From positions 1,612,001 to 1,676,000 of the forward strand of contig NC_063070.1 in assembly GCF_022605165.1 (NCBI RefSeq): a DNA stretch of 64,000 bases. The letters run 5' to 3'. The stretch's first letter is position 1. The number at the start of each line of letters is the position of its first letter. Origin of the DNA: Purpureocillium takamizusanense (lineage: Eukaryota > Ascomycota > Sordariomycetes > Hypocreales > Ophiocordycipitaceae). The notes beneath the pieces were generated by a model, which did no database searches, was not told the DNA's origin, and saw nothing but the letters and a program-made list of their open reading frames with translations. Shown in pieces: positions 11,584-22,144 of this stretch. The position numbers and the translations under genes were made by a program.

Positions 11584-13753
11584 TCAAAACTTCTTGACAG
11601 GCAAATCCGACATGTGTACCTTGGCCGCTCCGTAGGGAATCAGCCTGTAGGATTTGCGCCGGCTCTTGCACGTACGATCTTTAGGTGCCCAGTCTGGCGT
11701 GACGTCCAAATACAAGGGCCATTCGATTTCACAGCCTTCGACAGTCATGTGGTTGGTGGGAGCTCCCTGCTCGAAAATGGGGTTCTTGAGCCTGCCACTC
11801 GCGCCGTGGTACTTCAGCGTCGACGGGTCAATGGCGATATTCCACGGGGTCGTGCTGTCGATGTAGTAGTCGCGCAGCTGCGGAAATGGCAGATAGTCCA
11901 GCCCAGGGCCCTGGGTATTCCACCACGCGTGTGGGTAGGACGACGTCTGCGTCGTGCCAAGCTCTAGGGCGTACAAGAGATTCCCGTGGAAGACGGCGAC
12001 TGTGTTGTTTGCGCGGGCCTCCGTGCGGATCTGTGCGTCAAGCCTGTGCTGAAGCTTCGTCCTGCCAGCCTTGATTCGGATTCTGCGAGTGGACGCCGTG
12101 GAGTCAATCGCCGACGACTCTGACGTTTGCGAGGCCTGCGCCCAGCCAGGCACGCGAAGGTATAAGTCGAATGGCTTTTCTGCCGTGATTGTGTATCGAA
12201 GCACATCTTCAAAGGGATATGTCGTGTCGCAAGTAATCTTCACCGAGCCACCGTTGACCCGCGTCGAGACCGTGGATGGGCTGAGCAGGGCATGTAGTAG
12301 CCCAGATTTGCCCACGGCAACCCAGCTGTTGGACACAAATTTGGGATATCCCTGCGGGTGGTTGACGGTGCAGCATGGATACTGTGGCTCCATGCCAAAT
12401 GTTGTCGTCAGGCCACCGTTGGCCGAAGTAAACACGGGAGGCACGTTGCCGTCGGCTGCCGTCACGTTGATGGCGTGCGGCTGGTTAGGTTGTGCCATGT
12501 ACTGGTGAGCCCACTTGTCGCCCGTCATCATGACTGGGAAGGCGTTAAAGATCGTTCGCTCGGCGCGGTCTGCAAAGCTGTTGCTGCCGAGGACTTGGTA
12601 CATGTAAGCCAGCGAGTACGTCGTCTCGACGGCCGTGCAGAGCTCGCTGCCCATGTACGGCGCTAGGCCATGCTCTCCCTCGTCGGCGAGGACAGTTCCC
12701 GACGCAGAGCCGTGATACTTGAATGTCCAGTCCACGGCGTCGTGACTCTTCTTCACCATTTCACGGCTGCCCGTGTTGCGGTACATGACGGTAGATGCCT
12801 TGAGACCTGCGTCCGTCAGCAATGTGCAATCTATACCCCCATGTCTTTCCGGCCACACTCACCCTGCCCAACGTTGACGCCGTGGATATACGGCCAGAGA
12901 GCGGGATCATGTGTGTTGGCAACTTTTAGGAACGTCCCTTCCGTGTACCACTTGTCCCATTTGAAGTTGCTCTGCGCGTAGAGCAGGTCCATGTTTTCCC
13001 AGAGCATCGCGTCTTGACTCGATGGATAGCGCTCTAGCAACCACTGCATCGTAATCATCATGTCGTGCGCTCTCGCCTGTCCCCACGTGCAGTCCGTGTC
13101 CTCGAGGCATTTGGTGAATCCTTGGCCGTCATTATTCAGCATCTTGTTGGCGAGCGGCATGAAGCGGCTGAGGCTCTTGAGTACCGGCTCCTCCCACGTC
13201 GCATTTGCCTCGACAAGCTGCGTCAGCCCGAGGAAGAATGGCGTCCGCGCCCAAAAGTTGCGCCTGTCGCCGACCTCTGGCCCGATCCAGCCATCAGGAG
13301 CCTGATGGCCGAGTACGGTCGAGGCGACCTCGTGGACCTGCGCCTTGAGCCTGTCGTTGTCGAGGGTGTAGGCCATGGGCACGAGCGCATTGAACCAGTA
13401 CGGCAGGCCCTCATTCAGGGTGCTGTACTCGGAGCCACCGGCTCCGGGCTCGTTGAGCCAGCTCGACTCGTTGACAAAGACGTAGAAGTCATGTTCGTGG
13501 CCGGCGAGGCCACTAGCCATGGCCTCCATCTCGCCAAGGAGCCATCCGCCAGGCTTGATAGCCCCGAGCGGCAGCGGTGAATACGTCCATGGCTGGACTG
13601 CGCGCTTGTCAGAACTGGAAACGTACAAGTTGCGACAGACTTACGGGTTCGCGCGGCGGAGGCGATGCCCACGTGCGCGGCAATGAGCGACGGCTGCATG
13701 TCGAGCGGTGGTTTCTCAAAGGGAACCTGCAAATGAGGCTGAAGGCTCATCAT
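11584..13753 (-). CDS. GH127-family beta-L-arabinofuranosidase-like enzyme (DUF1680)
   Basis: Three exons, complement of 13645-13753, 12863-13597 and 11584-12806, give 688 residues. Introns of 47 bp and 56 bp restore '[24 protein letters not shown]' in two halves and '[14 protein letters not shown]'. The N-terminal two-thirds is an alpha/alpha-barrel typical of DUF1680. Residues expected from the bifidobacterial enzyme HypBA1 are present: Glu324 in 'ADEGEHG' (acid/base), Glu336 and Cys338 in 'SELC', and the Cys426-Cys427 pair in '[13 protein letters not shown]' (zinc ligands and nucleophile). The reaction would be release of beta-L-arabinofuranose from glycans. No signal peptide is seen (MMSLQPHLQ...), so it probably acts on imported oligosaccharides inside the cell, unless a further upstream exon exists. 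A TATA box lies about 40 bp upstream. Confidence 0.88.
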
Positions 13754-15431
13754 GATGGAACGCGTGAGCCCGTCTTTACTACGTGTAGGTATTTATATGC
13801 ACAGGCTATTGCCTCGTCGCAACACGACGACGGGTTTCGCGGGTCGGGTGAAGGTCCTCAGTCAACATCGGCGTTGGTCGTCGTCGCCGAGCGTTCGTCC
13901 TAGCGCGTAGTTGGACCATCGTCGTGACGCGGGTAGCGTCTTGTGTCGCGCGGGGACCGTGTTAGTCTGCGGGCGACGGGCCGACCACGATACAGCAGGT
14001 GGGGTAAAATCACAAAAAACGACACAACTCGTCACGGCTAGCTCCGATTCGGTCGCTTACCCATCTCGATGGCAGGATCGGCACTGCAACGCCGTCTGGG
14101 GCAGCAAACTGCTTTAGACCTGGTCACAAGGCGGTGCCGGCACATCGGTGATAGGGTAGTGTATAGCAGAGCACTGATGAGTGAGATGGGAGTCACAAGA
14201 TTCTATGTCACAACGTCGCCCAACGTTGCCATCTGGTGCGGCCAAGGGCGTCATGCGCCCCTTCCAAGGATCGAAATGACACCTCGCATATGAGCAATAG
14301 TTGGGACAGCTTGAGTAATAGTAGCGTCTCATGTCGCTTCGCAAAAGCCGAGGACCTCTATTGAATCCCTGTCTGCATGTCTGAACTCGGAAGGTCTTGA
14401 GCTGTGCTCGTGGACAGGCGACCCTATCATGGCTATTCCTCAACTCAAATGTTTTGGCACCACTACTGAAAGTCCGCGGCACATATCCTGTAGTAACGTA
14501 AAGTATGGCCACAACATCTCCGATGCCGAATTTTTCGGGCCTTTGTCAAGGGCGAGGAGGCTCTTATACGCTTTCAATGTTGTTTTCAATGGCTCATGTC
14601 TCATCATTCATGCATCCAGGTACCGACAGATAGACCCAGACTTGTTAAACCTACTCAGGCCCCACCGTACATGTAGGTGCCGGGCGACAAGCCAGTACCA
14701 CAAGAATGCGACGGCGGGTAGCCCACGAGGACTCGGCGAGGACTCGGGGACTGTCATGGGGCGGGCCGGCATGAGGCGCCTGACCTTCCAAAGTCTTCAG
14801 GGGCCGGTCTGCCACTGAGGTCGGAGCCGAGGCCTTGGCAACCCGACTACGCTCAGGATGGCAGGCGAGCCTGTGCCCTAAAAGTCTCGTCAAGGATTCC
14901 ACGCGCTACTGGTGTCGATTGGAGTCGTGTTGGAATGAGATATAGGGTCCCGGATGTACGAGACCCCGAAGTATGGCCCGCTCCTTCCCTCTAGATGGCG
15001 GCAATGGTTGCGATACAAGAACCGTCGGAAAACAGCTACCCAATGGACTAGATAGGTGTTTACAGCACGTACGAACACGCGTGGTAGTGGTCATTGGTAG
15101 CGTGAGGTCTAGGAGCAAAACGGGATTGCACTTTGCGACCGGTCTTGCTGATGTTTTGATTCACGTCGGCCACGGGTTGAGGTGGGGCGGCTCCATAGAC
15201 CTAACCCGGCCGCGTCGACCGCCTGGCTGCGTATCATATTCATGAATCATGATTCATTGATTCACAACAAATTAACGGTCGCCGAGTACAAGTTTCGTAT
15301 GAACATTATACAGCTCAGCTCAATCCCGCTCAACATCACCGCACTCATGAAAGAACGAACACTGGTCCAATTCATCGAGTCACATTGAGGGCGATACAAC
15401 GCTCGCTCCATCCCGTCAGCCGTTACCCGAC
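13754..15431. other. Divergent intergenic region (GH127 / SGNH hydrolase)
   Basis: About 1.7 kb between two divergent start codons. No frame shows a family signature. Apart from the TATA box near 13.8 kb I see no defined element. Confidence 0.55.
13791..13797 (-). promoter_or_regulatory. Probable TATA box of the GH127 gene
   Basis: The minus strand reads TATAAAT at this place, about 40 bp before the start codon at 13753, a common core-promoter position in filamentous fungi with short leaders. This is inferred from sequence and spacing only. Confidence 0.45.
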
Positions 15432-16268
15432 ATGACTCTCAAGCTTGTCAGCCTGGGCTCCTCATATGCATCGGGGCCGGGCATCCCCCCAGTGGTCGAC
15501 AAGGCCGCGCGACGTTCGGGCTCCAACTATGCCCACGTCCTTGCCTCGCGCCTCGGAGCCAGTCTTACCGACTTGAGCGTATCAGCTGCGACCCTTGACA
15601 ACATAACACACGACGCGCAGGTGTCTCGCGGCAAGACTTTTCCCCCGCAAATCGAAGGCGTGCCTGTTGATGCCGACATCATCATGTTGCTGGGTGGCGG
15701 CAACGACATGGGGTATGTCCTGCCGCTCTTCATCGAGTGCTTTACGGCCCACCTATCCACGAGGTTGCTTTGGCGGCTAGCGAGCTTTTTTAAGAAGACC
15801 CCCAAACCACAGTCGCTCGATGAGCATGCCGTTACGGAGAGATACGAAAGGACTCTAGATGCCATTCACGACCGCGCGCCCAATGCCCACATCATCGTTG
15901 TCGAATACCTCACAGTCTTGAGCAACGGCGTCAACGAAACGGGTTTGCCCCTGCGGCCTGAGCGGCTGGACCACTATCGCGACATTGCGGCGGCTCTGCA
16001 GCGAGCAACGGCAAACGCAGCTGACCAGCCCCTACGCAAAGATTGGTGCACGCGCGTGCACGTCGCAAAGGCGAGCGAGGCTCACGGGCTGGGTACGAGC
16101 CAACCTTGGATGCGTGGCTTCTCGCGGCGACTGTTTTGCAAGATTGGGGGAGGCGTCCTGCATCCAAACAAGGAGGGGATGGCTGCTGTTGCGGATCTGA
16201 TATCCGAGCATGTCCACAATCTGCCCGATGCAGCAGTGAAACAGAAGCTGCACGACAGCGGTGCGTAA
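15432..16268 (+). CDS. SGNH/GDSL-family hydrolase
   Basis: A single exon of 278 residues. Block I is 'LVSLGSSYASGPG' with Ser11 as the expected nucleophile, block III is 'MLLGGGNDMG' with Asn91 for the oxyanion hole, and block V is 'GGGVLHPNKEGM' with His244 as the general base. The usual Asp three residues before this His is Gly here, so the enzyme may use a Ser-His dyad. The family hydrolyses esters of lipids, acyl groups or acetylated sugars. There is no clear signal peptide, suggesting a cytosolic enzyme. It is co-directional with the FAD protein 1.3 kb downstream and the methyltransferase after it, but the spacing does not by itself prove a shared pathway. Confidence 0.82.
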   Translation: MTLKLVSLGSSYASGPGIPPVVDKAARRSGSNYAHVLASRLGASLTDLSVSAATLDNITHDAQVSRGKTFPPQIEGVPVDADIIMLLGGGNDMGYVLPLFIECFTAHLSTRLLWRLASFFKKTPKPQSLDEHAVTERYERTLDAIHDRAPNAHIIVVEYLTVLSNGVNETGLPLRPERLDHYRDIAAALQRATANAADQPLRKDWCTRVHVAKASEAHGLGTSQPWMRGFSRRLFCKIGGGVLHPNKEGMAAVADLISEHVHNLPDAAVKQKLHDSGA

Positions 16269-17607
16269 CGATTGTTCTGAAGACATCAACGCACGATCAC
16301 GTGGCACGATCCCCGCAAGCAAGAGGGCGGGAGAGACGGTCCCACGAACGCTTCTTGCAACGCAGACGTACCGACAGTGTCACGCTATATTGAACAGGCT
16401 TCAGGATTCTATTCGATGGTCAACGGCGACTAACGTGGCGATACGGTCGATGTGTTCAAGGTTGGCATTCGTGGCCATACATTCCAAGCCTCATTCACTC
16501 GGACAGCTGATGCAGGTCGGGACTCCATTCTGTGCCACACCACGGAAGGGACCCAACAGCGGATGGGATCATCCTATCGGTCACTCCCCATGCTTGCACA
16601 ACGATGGCCCACACCGGCAGCATGGAATACGATGTCGGGGGGGCTCGGGAGGCTGCCGGTGCGACATGACGGTACGACAACGCGGCAGAGCCACGCATTC
16701 AGCAAGTACCGGCGATGGATATAATTGCGGCAGTGACGACGAGTGCCGTACTTATATAATAGCCTTACGACAGAGGGTACCTACTATCTACTAAAAGCCC
16801 AATACGTACCTCTAGTGGTGTTGCAATTGGGCGGAGGGCGGCACCGGCTACGGGGGGAAAGCGTGCGAAATGCAGCGGGTTGACATTTGGGGCCCGGGGC
16901 GGTACGTAGCACCCACGAAGCTCAGCCAACGAGAGCACGCCGGTTTCTGGTGACCGCGTCCGCGTCCGCGTCCGCGTCCGCCCCTTCCCCTGGCTGCCTC
17001 TCAGTAGAGTACTAGGTAGTTAGAGTTCTGACGGGCATTTCTTTGCAGGCACGGACAGTTTTTGGCCGCGATCAGACCCAACCAGCGACGGCTCCGCCTG
17101 TGGACGCAATCAGGGCACTGCGGGGCCATGGCCCATTCGAGTAATGGAGCCGGAGCAAGAGACCAGCCGCGATACCCACAACCTCGCTGGTTGGGAGCTG
17201 CCTCGGCACAACAACGTCACCGTTGGATAAACTGGTCCCTTCGATTGCGGGCCGCTGCAGACTGACAGCATGTCGCCAGACGCAACCCGCACGCTGCGTC
17301 CGCCAGGTCCGCCTGGGCGCGCTGTTTTTTAATCCAGCCGCCTCAACGGGGGAGGTGACCCCCCAAGGAGAAAACGTTCAACGCCACCAGACGCCAAAGA
17401 AAAAAACCGGCGAGAGACTGCCCCACCGTCTCGCCATTGTCGCTCTGTTGACGGGGATCGTCTCACCTTGAGTTTCACAAAGGCGGCCTGAACGAGGTAC
17501 GAAGTAGCCCTCTCTCGGCCTCGTCAGATCCATTTTGGCCTGGCCTCTGTCGAACAGGCTTCATATACCGCGGTCACGGCGCACGACAGTCGATCAAGAC
17601 TAGACAG
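16269..17607. other. Intergenic region upstream of the FAD protein
   Basis: About 1.3 kb without a supported gene. It holds a short hexamer repeat near 16955-16980 and one copy of the recurrent TACGAAGTA motif at 17498-17506, roughly 100 bp before the start codon of the FAD-dependent protein. It probably contains that gene's promoter. Confidence 0.55.
16955..16980 (+). repeat. (CGCGTC)n microsatellite
   Basis: About four tandem copies of a CGCGTC/CGTCCG hexamer occur just before a pyrimidine-rich stretch. It lies between genes and is probably a slippage product. Confidence 0.8.
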
Positions 17608-19133
17608 ATGCAAACGCTGCCCGCTACCATGGCGCTGTCAGGCGCAGATAAGGCGAGACCCCAGCGCCAGAGCGTCGCCATCGTCGGCACGGGTCTGGCA
17701 GGATTGACGACGGCCTACCTCTTGCACAATGACGACCACGGGCGGTATGATGTGACGCTATTTGAGCAGGCAAGTCGCGCCTCCTCATATTCGAGCCGCA
17801 TCCAGGCTGACCCCGCGACTCGCAGGCCGATGAGCTGTCGTTCGACTCGGCTTCCGTCGCTGTACGGAATCTCAAGACGGACTGCGTTGAGCGTGTCGAC
17901 TTGCCGATGCGCGCATGCGCCGCTGGCTACTACGCCAACCTGATGCGCATGTACAGCTACCTAGGAATCCCCCTTCACCCTGTGCGCTTCCTTTTCGTCT
18001 TTGCCAATGCACTCGCATCGTCGGCGTCGTCGCCGCGGAGCGAGGCCACTGCACCAGAGGATGCCGGCTCAGCGCCCGGCAGCTATTTCGTGCACGCATC
18101 AAACCTGCACAAGACGCCGCCGCCCTGGCCGAGCAATCGTGGCGTCTTCGCGCACTTCTGTGAGATCCTGTACCTCATCGTGTGCCAGCTCTGGTTCTCG
18201 ACGATCTGCTTCTGGGTGCCGCCAGAGACGGGCGACGGAGACGACAGCGAGACGCTTGCCGAGTATCTCGAGCGCGTGTGGCTGCCCCGGAGGTACATAT
18301 CTCACTATCTGCTACCGCTGATGAGTAGCGTCTCGACATGCGACCATGCCGATATGATGGCATTTCCGGCAAGTGACGTGGTCAACTACAAGCGGCTATC
18401 GCATGGACAGCAACACTACGCCGTCTGCGGAGGGGTCCGTCAGGTTCAGTCAAAACTGGTCCAGGGGATGCGGGACATCCGCCTAGGCTGTCGTGTCATC
18501 ACCGTGGAGGTCGTCAGCAAGGCGTCGGGCGATGGCGTCTCAGTGCGCTGGCAGCCAGGCACGGCCGAGGCGACCGAGGAGCGATTCGATCACGTGGTTC
18601 TAGCCGTGTCGCCCGATGTCGCGACCAGGATTTTCCATCCCTTGTCTACGGCTCTCGGCAACATGCCCACGAAATGGGTTGAGAGCTCAGTACTGAGCCC
18701 GCGGCCCGGTGCCTTCTCCGTAGCTCACGGCGACTTGCCACAGAGCTGTTCGCACCATGGGGACGATAAGTCGCCGTCACAGGTCATCACGTTCAGGAGC
18801 ACCTTTGGCGACGGAGCACGTACCGAGGCTCTGCATGCCATGCCAGGCGGCGTTCTAGTCAGCACACAGCACACTGCCACTGTCGAGAGCAAAGCGGTAC
18901 TCAAGACGGCGGGCTTCACGAGGACGCTCCGGACGCCGGCCAGCAGGGCGGCAACGCAACGTGTCATGGAAAGCAATCCGGCGTCGGACAGCCGTACGCA
19001 CTGGGTCAACGGCGAGAATGACGTATGGCTTGCCGGTTCGTGGTGTTGGGACGGCATGGTGTTGCTGGAGGGCTGCGTTGTGTCGGCCATAAGAGTTGCC
19101 GACAACCTGGGCGTGCGCATCCCTTGGCAATGA
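17608..19133 (+). CDS. FAD-dependent amine-oxidase-like oxidoreductase
   Basis: Two exons, 17608-17769 and 17826-19133, give 489 residues. The intron (17770-17825) is GC-AG with the textbook GCAAGT donor; splicing yields 'FEQADELSFDSASV', whereas reading on loses the frame. Residues 24-32 (AIVGTGLAG) form the GxGxxG FAD loop and Glu53 should bind the adenosine ribose. 'RVDLPMRACAAGYYANLMRMYSYLGIPL' is characteristic of the oxidoreductases that accompany cyclopropane-fatty-acid-synthase-like methyltransferases. The C-terminal 'NDVWLAGSWCWDGMVLLEGCVVSAIRVADNLG' is the closing FAD motif. Translation might instead begin at Met8 (17629). The next gene, 280 bp downstream in the same direction, is a SAM methyltransferase. 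By analogy with bacterial oxidoreductase/methyltransferase pairs it may act on methylated unsaturated lipids, but the substrate is inferred. Confidence 0.82.
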
Positions 19134-19413
19134 GCGTAATAATCAGTCCCTACTGGACTTAATAGTTCTGGGCTGTACTTCGTACAGCACTTAATAATGA
19201 CGATGATGAAGGCGTGACGTGCGGCGATATCTGTGTCATGTGGTCTGCAGCCTGAATGCTTATGCGATATGCGGATAGCGGGTAGCAGCAGTGAGACACC
19301 GCTGCGAGGACCCGCCCGGGCCCTCGTATCCGCCGGTCCGCACTGCCGCACGCCGAGCAAGCCCGTAGCATCGCCACGCAATCTTCAACGGAACGGCTGT
19401 CCGAAGCGCCGAC

Positions 19414-20517
19414 ATGGCTTCCACGGTCTCGGGTCGCGACTTTGGTCTCGGCATTCTAGTAGGCGCCGTGGCTGCGCTCCTGCTGGCGTCCCTCATCGCC
19501 GCGCTGGTCCTGCGCTCGACGGACATCTACAGCCTGGGCCACTGGAAGCTCAACCTGCGAACGCCACTGGAGTCCATGTGGATGAACCTTGGCTACTGGT
19601 ACGAGATGAGCAATTGAAGGCACAGGATTTATGTCGGCAGAGGTGCTGACCTAGACAGGAAAACAGCACAAGGAACGCCCGTGGACCATTTTCCCGACGC
19701 CTGCCTCGGGCTGCTGACGGAGATCTTGACGACGGCAGGTCTCCTGAAGCGAGACTCAACCGGAGTAATTAAACCCCAGGCACGCGGGCCTATCTCGGTA
19801 CTCGATCTCGGTTTCGGCTGCGGTGACCAGACGCTCGCCATTGCGCGCCTCATTGCTCCGTCGTGGCCCGACTTTCGCTACGTCGGCCTGACCCTCAATC
19901 AGTCACAGCGCCAGACCGCCTCCCGAGCGCTGCACCGCGAGGCGTCATCCGGAAGCATCGACGCCCCAGACCAAGCGTCTTTCAAGCTGTTCTGCGCTGA
20001 CGCCGCCAGACCGGGTACCTGGAGCCCAGCCGTTCGCAATGCCATGCAAGAGCTGGCGGACAAGCGGTTCAAGGAGCGGTGGCTGCTGGTTCTTGACTGT
20101 CTCTACCACTTCTCACCGTCGAGGAAGCCAGTCTTGAAGCTTGCAGCGCGCAAATTCAGTGCCAACCTCATGGCCTTTGACCTCATTCTCAATGAGAAAG
20201 CCTCTTGGAGAGATACGGCGCTTGTGAGAATCGTGGGCCTCATGATGAACTGCCCGCTTTTCACCTTCCTCACAGAGGGGCAGTACCGACAGCAGTTGGC
20301 GCAATGTGGTTACGACCCGGAACAGACGGTCATCCGCGACATTTCAGACGATGTGTTCGCGGGCGTCACGGATTACCTGCAGCGGCAAGAACGAGCTCTG
20401 AGCCCGTACGGGATATCAATTGGGGGATTCAAGCTGGCGGGGCGGCTGTTTGGCTGGTTCGACCGATCCAGGATCGTCAAGGCCGTCATCGTCGTCGGGC
20501 GGGTGAAGAACGAATGA
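19414..20517 (+). CDS. Membrane-anchored SAM-dependent methyltransferase, cyclopropane-fatty-acid-synthase-like
   Basis: Two exons, 19414-19598 and 19659-20517, give 347 residues. The 60 bp intron splits a Trp codon and restores 'MNLGYWKTAQGTPVDHFPDA'. Residues 8-34 form one N-terminal membrane helix (FGLGILVGAVAALLLASLIA and following), giving a single-pass anchor. SAM motif I is 'VLDLGFGCGDQT' (109-120), followed by 'YVGLTLNQSQ' (motif II region) and 'LLVLDCLYHFSPSRK'. The 'MNLGYW' lead and the 'GLTLNQSQ' block resemble the cyclopropane/mycolic-acid synthase clan of lipid methyltransferases. The FAD oxidoreductase ends 280 bp upstream on the same strand, with one TACTTCGTA motif (19176-19184) between them. 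The membrane helix suggests a lipid substrate in an endomembrane; this is inference. Confidence 0.8.
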
Positions 20518-22144
20518 TTGGATGCCTACGCCACGGCCAGACATCGACCCGCCCGGCGAACGAAAACCGCTGCACCCGAACATCTACACGGCTCTGTAAG
20601 CGTAACCTCCCCATCGTTGAGCAATTTTGAACAGCAGGAGACGTATCTGGCTGTTTTCGATATTCCGATCGACAAGGCTTGACTTTCCAGTGCCTTGTGC
20701 GATGCGCGACCCGGTGGCGATGGACAGCATCCGAATGCCTCAGATACACTATCTCACACACTATCTTGCACTCATACCGGATAGTCGTTTGGTGAAATTT
20801 CGACACCGCAATCAAACAAAAAGTCTTTTCCGAGTCATCGGGGGCCCATCGCTTATGACTCAGTCAGGTATAGAACGGAACCACGTTACACTCCGGCAAT
20901 AGTGTAGCATAGCTCCAACAACATAGCCTGATATCGCGCAAGCGTTAGCACCCTTCGGTGATGGCATCATGACCTTCCGGGCACGATTCCTCGTCGGTGA
21001 TATTTGAGCGGAGCCATCGTCCCTCCGCATCCATCACCCGCCTTTTGAAACCCTCATGCTGTCCTGACGACGCGTTACACGATCGAACACGCAACCTCAA
21101 AGTTGAGTGGCGCGCCATTTTAACGTGCGCGGACGGTCTGCGGTCTCGTCGTTTGTGGAGCACGGAGATGCCGGCGTGGCCCGTGAGCGAGCCGGAGCTG
21201 GCTGCGGCTCCGCAATGCGGCGTCCCCACACTTGGCCACGGGGTCGGCTTGTGCGGTGCGATGTGATGCCAACGTGGCATAGGAGATGCTGTCCTGTGTG
21301 CGGGAGCCACAATGGTCTGGCAATGGCCATGATGCGGCACGTTCTCGGCTCCTCTGTCGGCGGCTTTGCTTCCGCGGCTTAGATCGCAAAATGCGACAGA
21401 GCCGGACGTTGCGGAAGGGTAGGCCACATGTGTCAGGCAGCCAGCTCACGCGAGAAGCGCTCGAATCGGCTTCTGCTAACCGTGGGCGTATCTATCTGGC
21501 GGCGGCGGCCCGAAAAGGTTTTGCAGCCACGGGGCACTCGAGTTGGCGACTTATGATGATCCTCATCTCATTTACAAAGCATATGCTGCAGTTTCGAATC
21601 TCTGTTCGACCAATGGCAGCCGCGCCAGAGTCTCTTTGGGGCCAACCACCTAACGGCTCGCCCCGCCGAATTGGGCAATACAGATGCCTGTGGGCACAAA
21701 ACGACCGAGCCGGCCGAGGGGCGTATACTACGTGGTAGCGACGGCGGCTTTTTTCGCGCTAGGTGTCGGGAGGGTGACGGGCGGGGGACTTGCGAGATGC
21801 GGTATCGTCGGCGGCTTTGACGACTGCGGGTGTGTGGAGGGCCCGAGGGAGCCCCGGAGCTAACGTGACGAAATGTTGCCCTCTGCTCCTCTTGAGGCAG
21901 CTGAGGAGCTTGGCGGCCATGGAAGGCATTTCGATTTCACCAGCTATCATCACACTGGGGCTCATAGCTGGATATGAGCATGGAGCACGCACCAGTATCA
22001 TTGAGGCTCGTGGGATATAAAATGCGCATTGAGCGCACGGCTGGCCAGCAGGATATCCTGAGTAGCTGATAAAGGAAACGAAGAAATCCCCAATAATAGC
22101 GAGCACCTGGTCCAAGCACGCAGTTGGCACTCTCGGGATCTACC
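20518..22144. other. Intergenic region, no gene supported
   Basis: About 1.6 kb. Frames near 20945-21738 on both strands have no domain or splice support. The right end has a TATAAAA box for the glucanase gene. Confidence 0.55.
22016..22022 (+). promoter_or_regulatory. Probable TATA box of the GH64 glucanase gene
   Basis: TATAAAA occurs about 125 bp upstream of the chosen ATG at 22145. Position and sequence are the only evidence. Confidence 0.45.

Noticed and set aside
22124..22144. Upstream start of the GH64 frame
   Set aside because: The codon at 22124 is TTG; the first ATG at 22145 gives a clean signal peptide.
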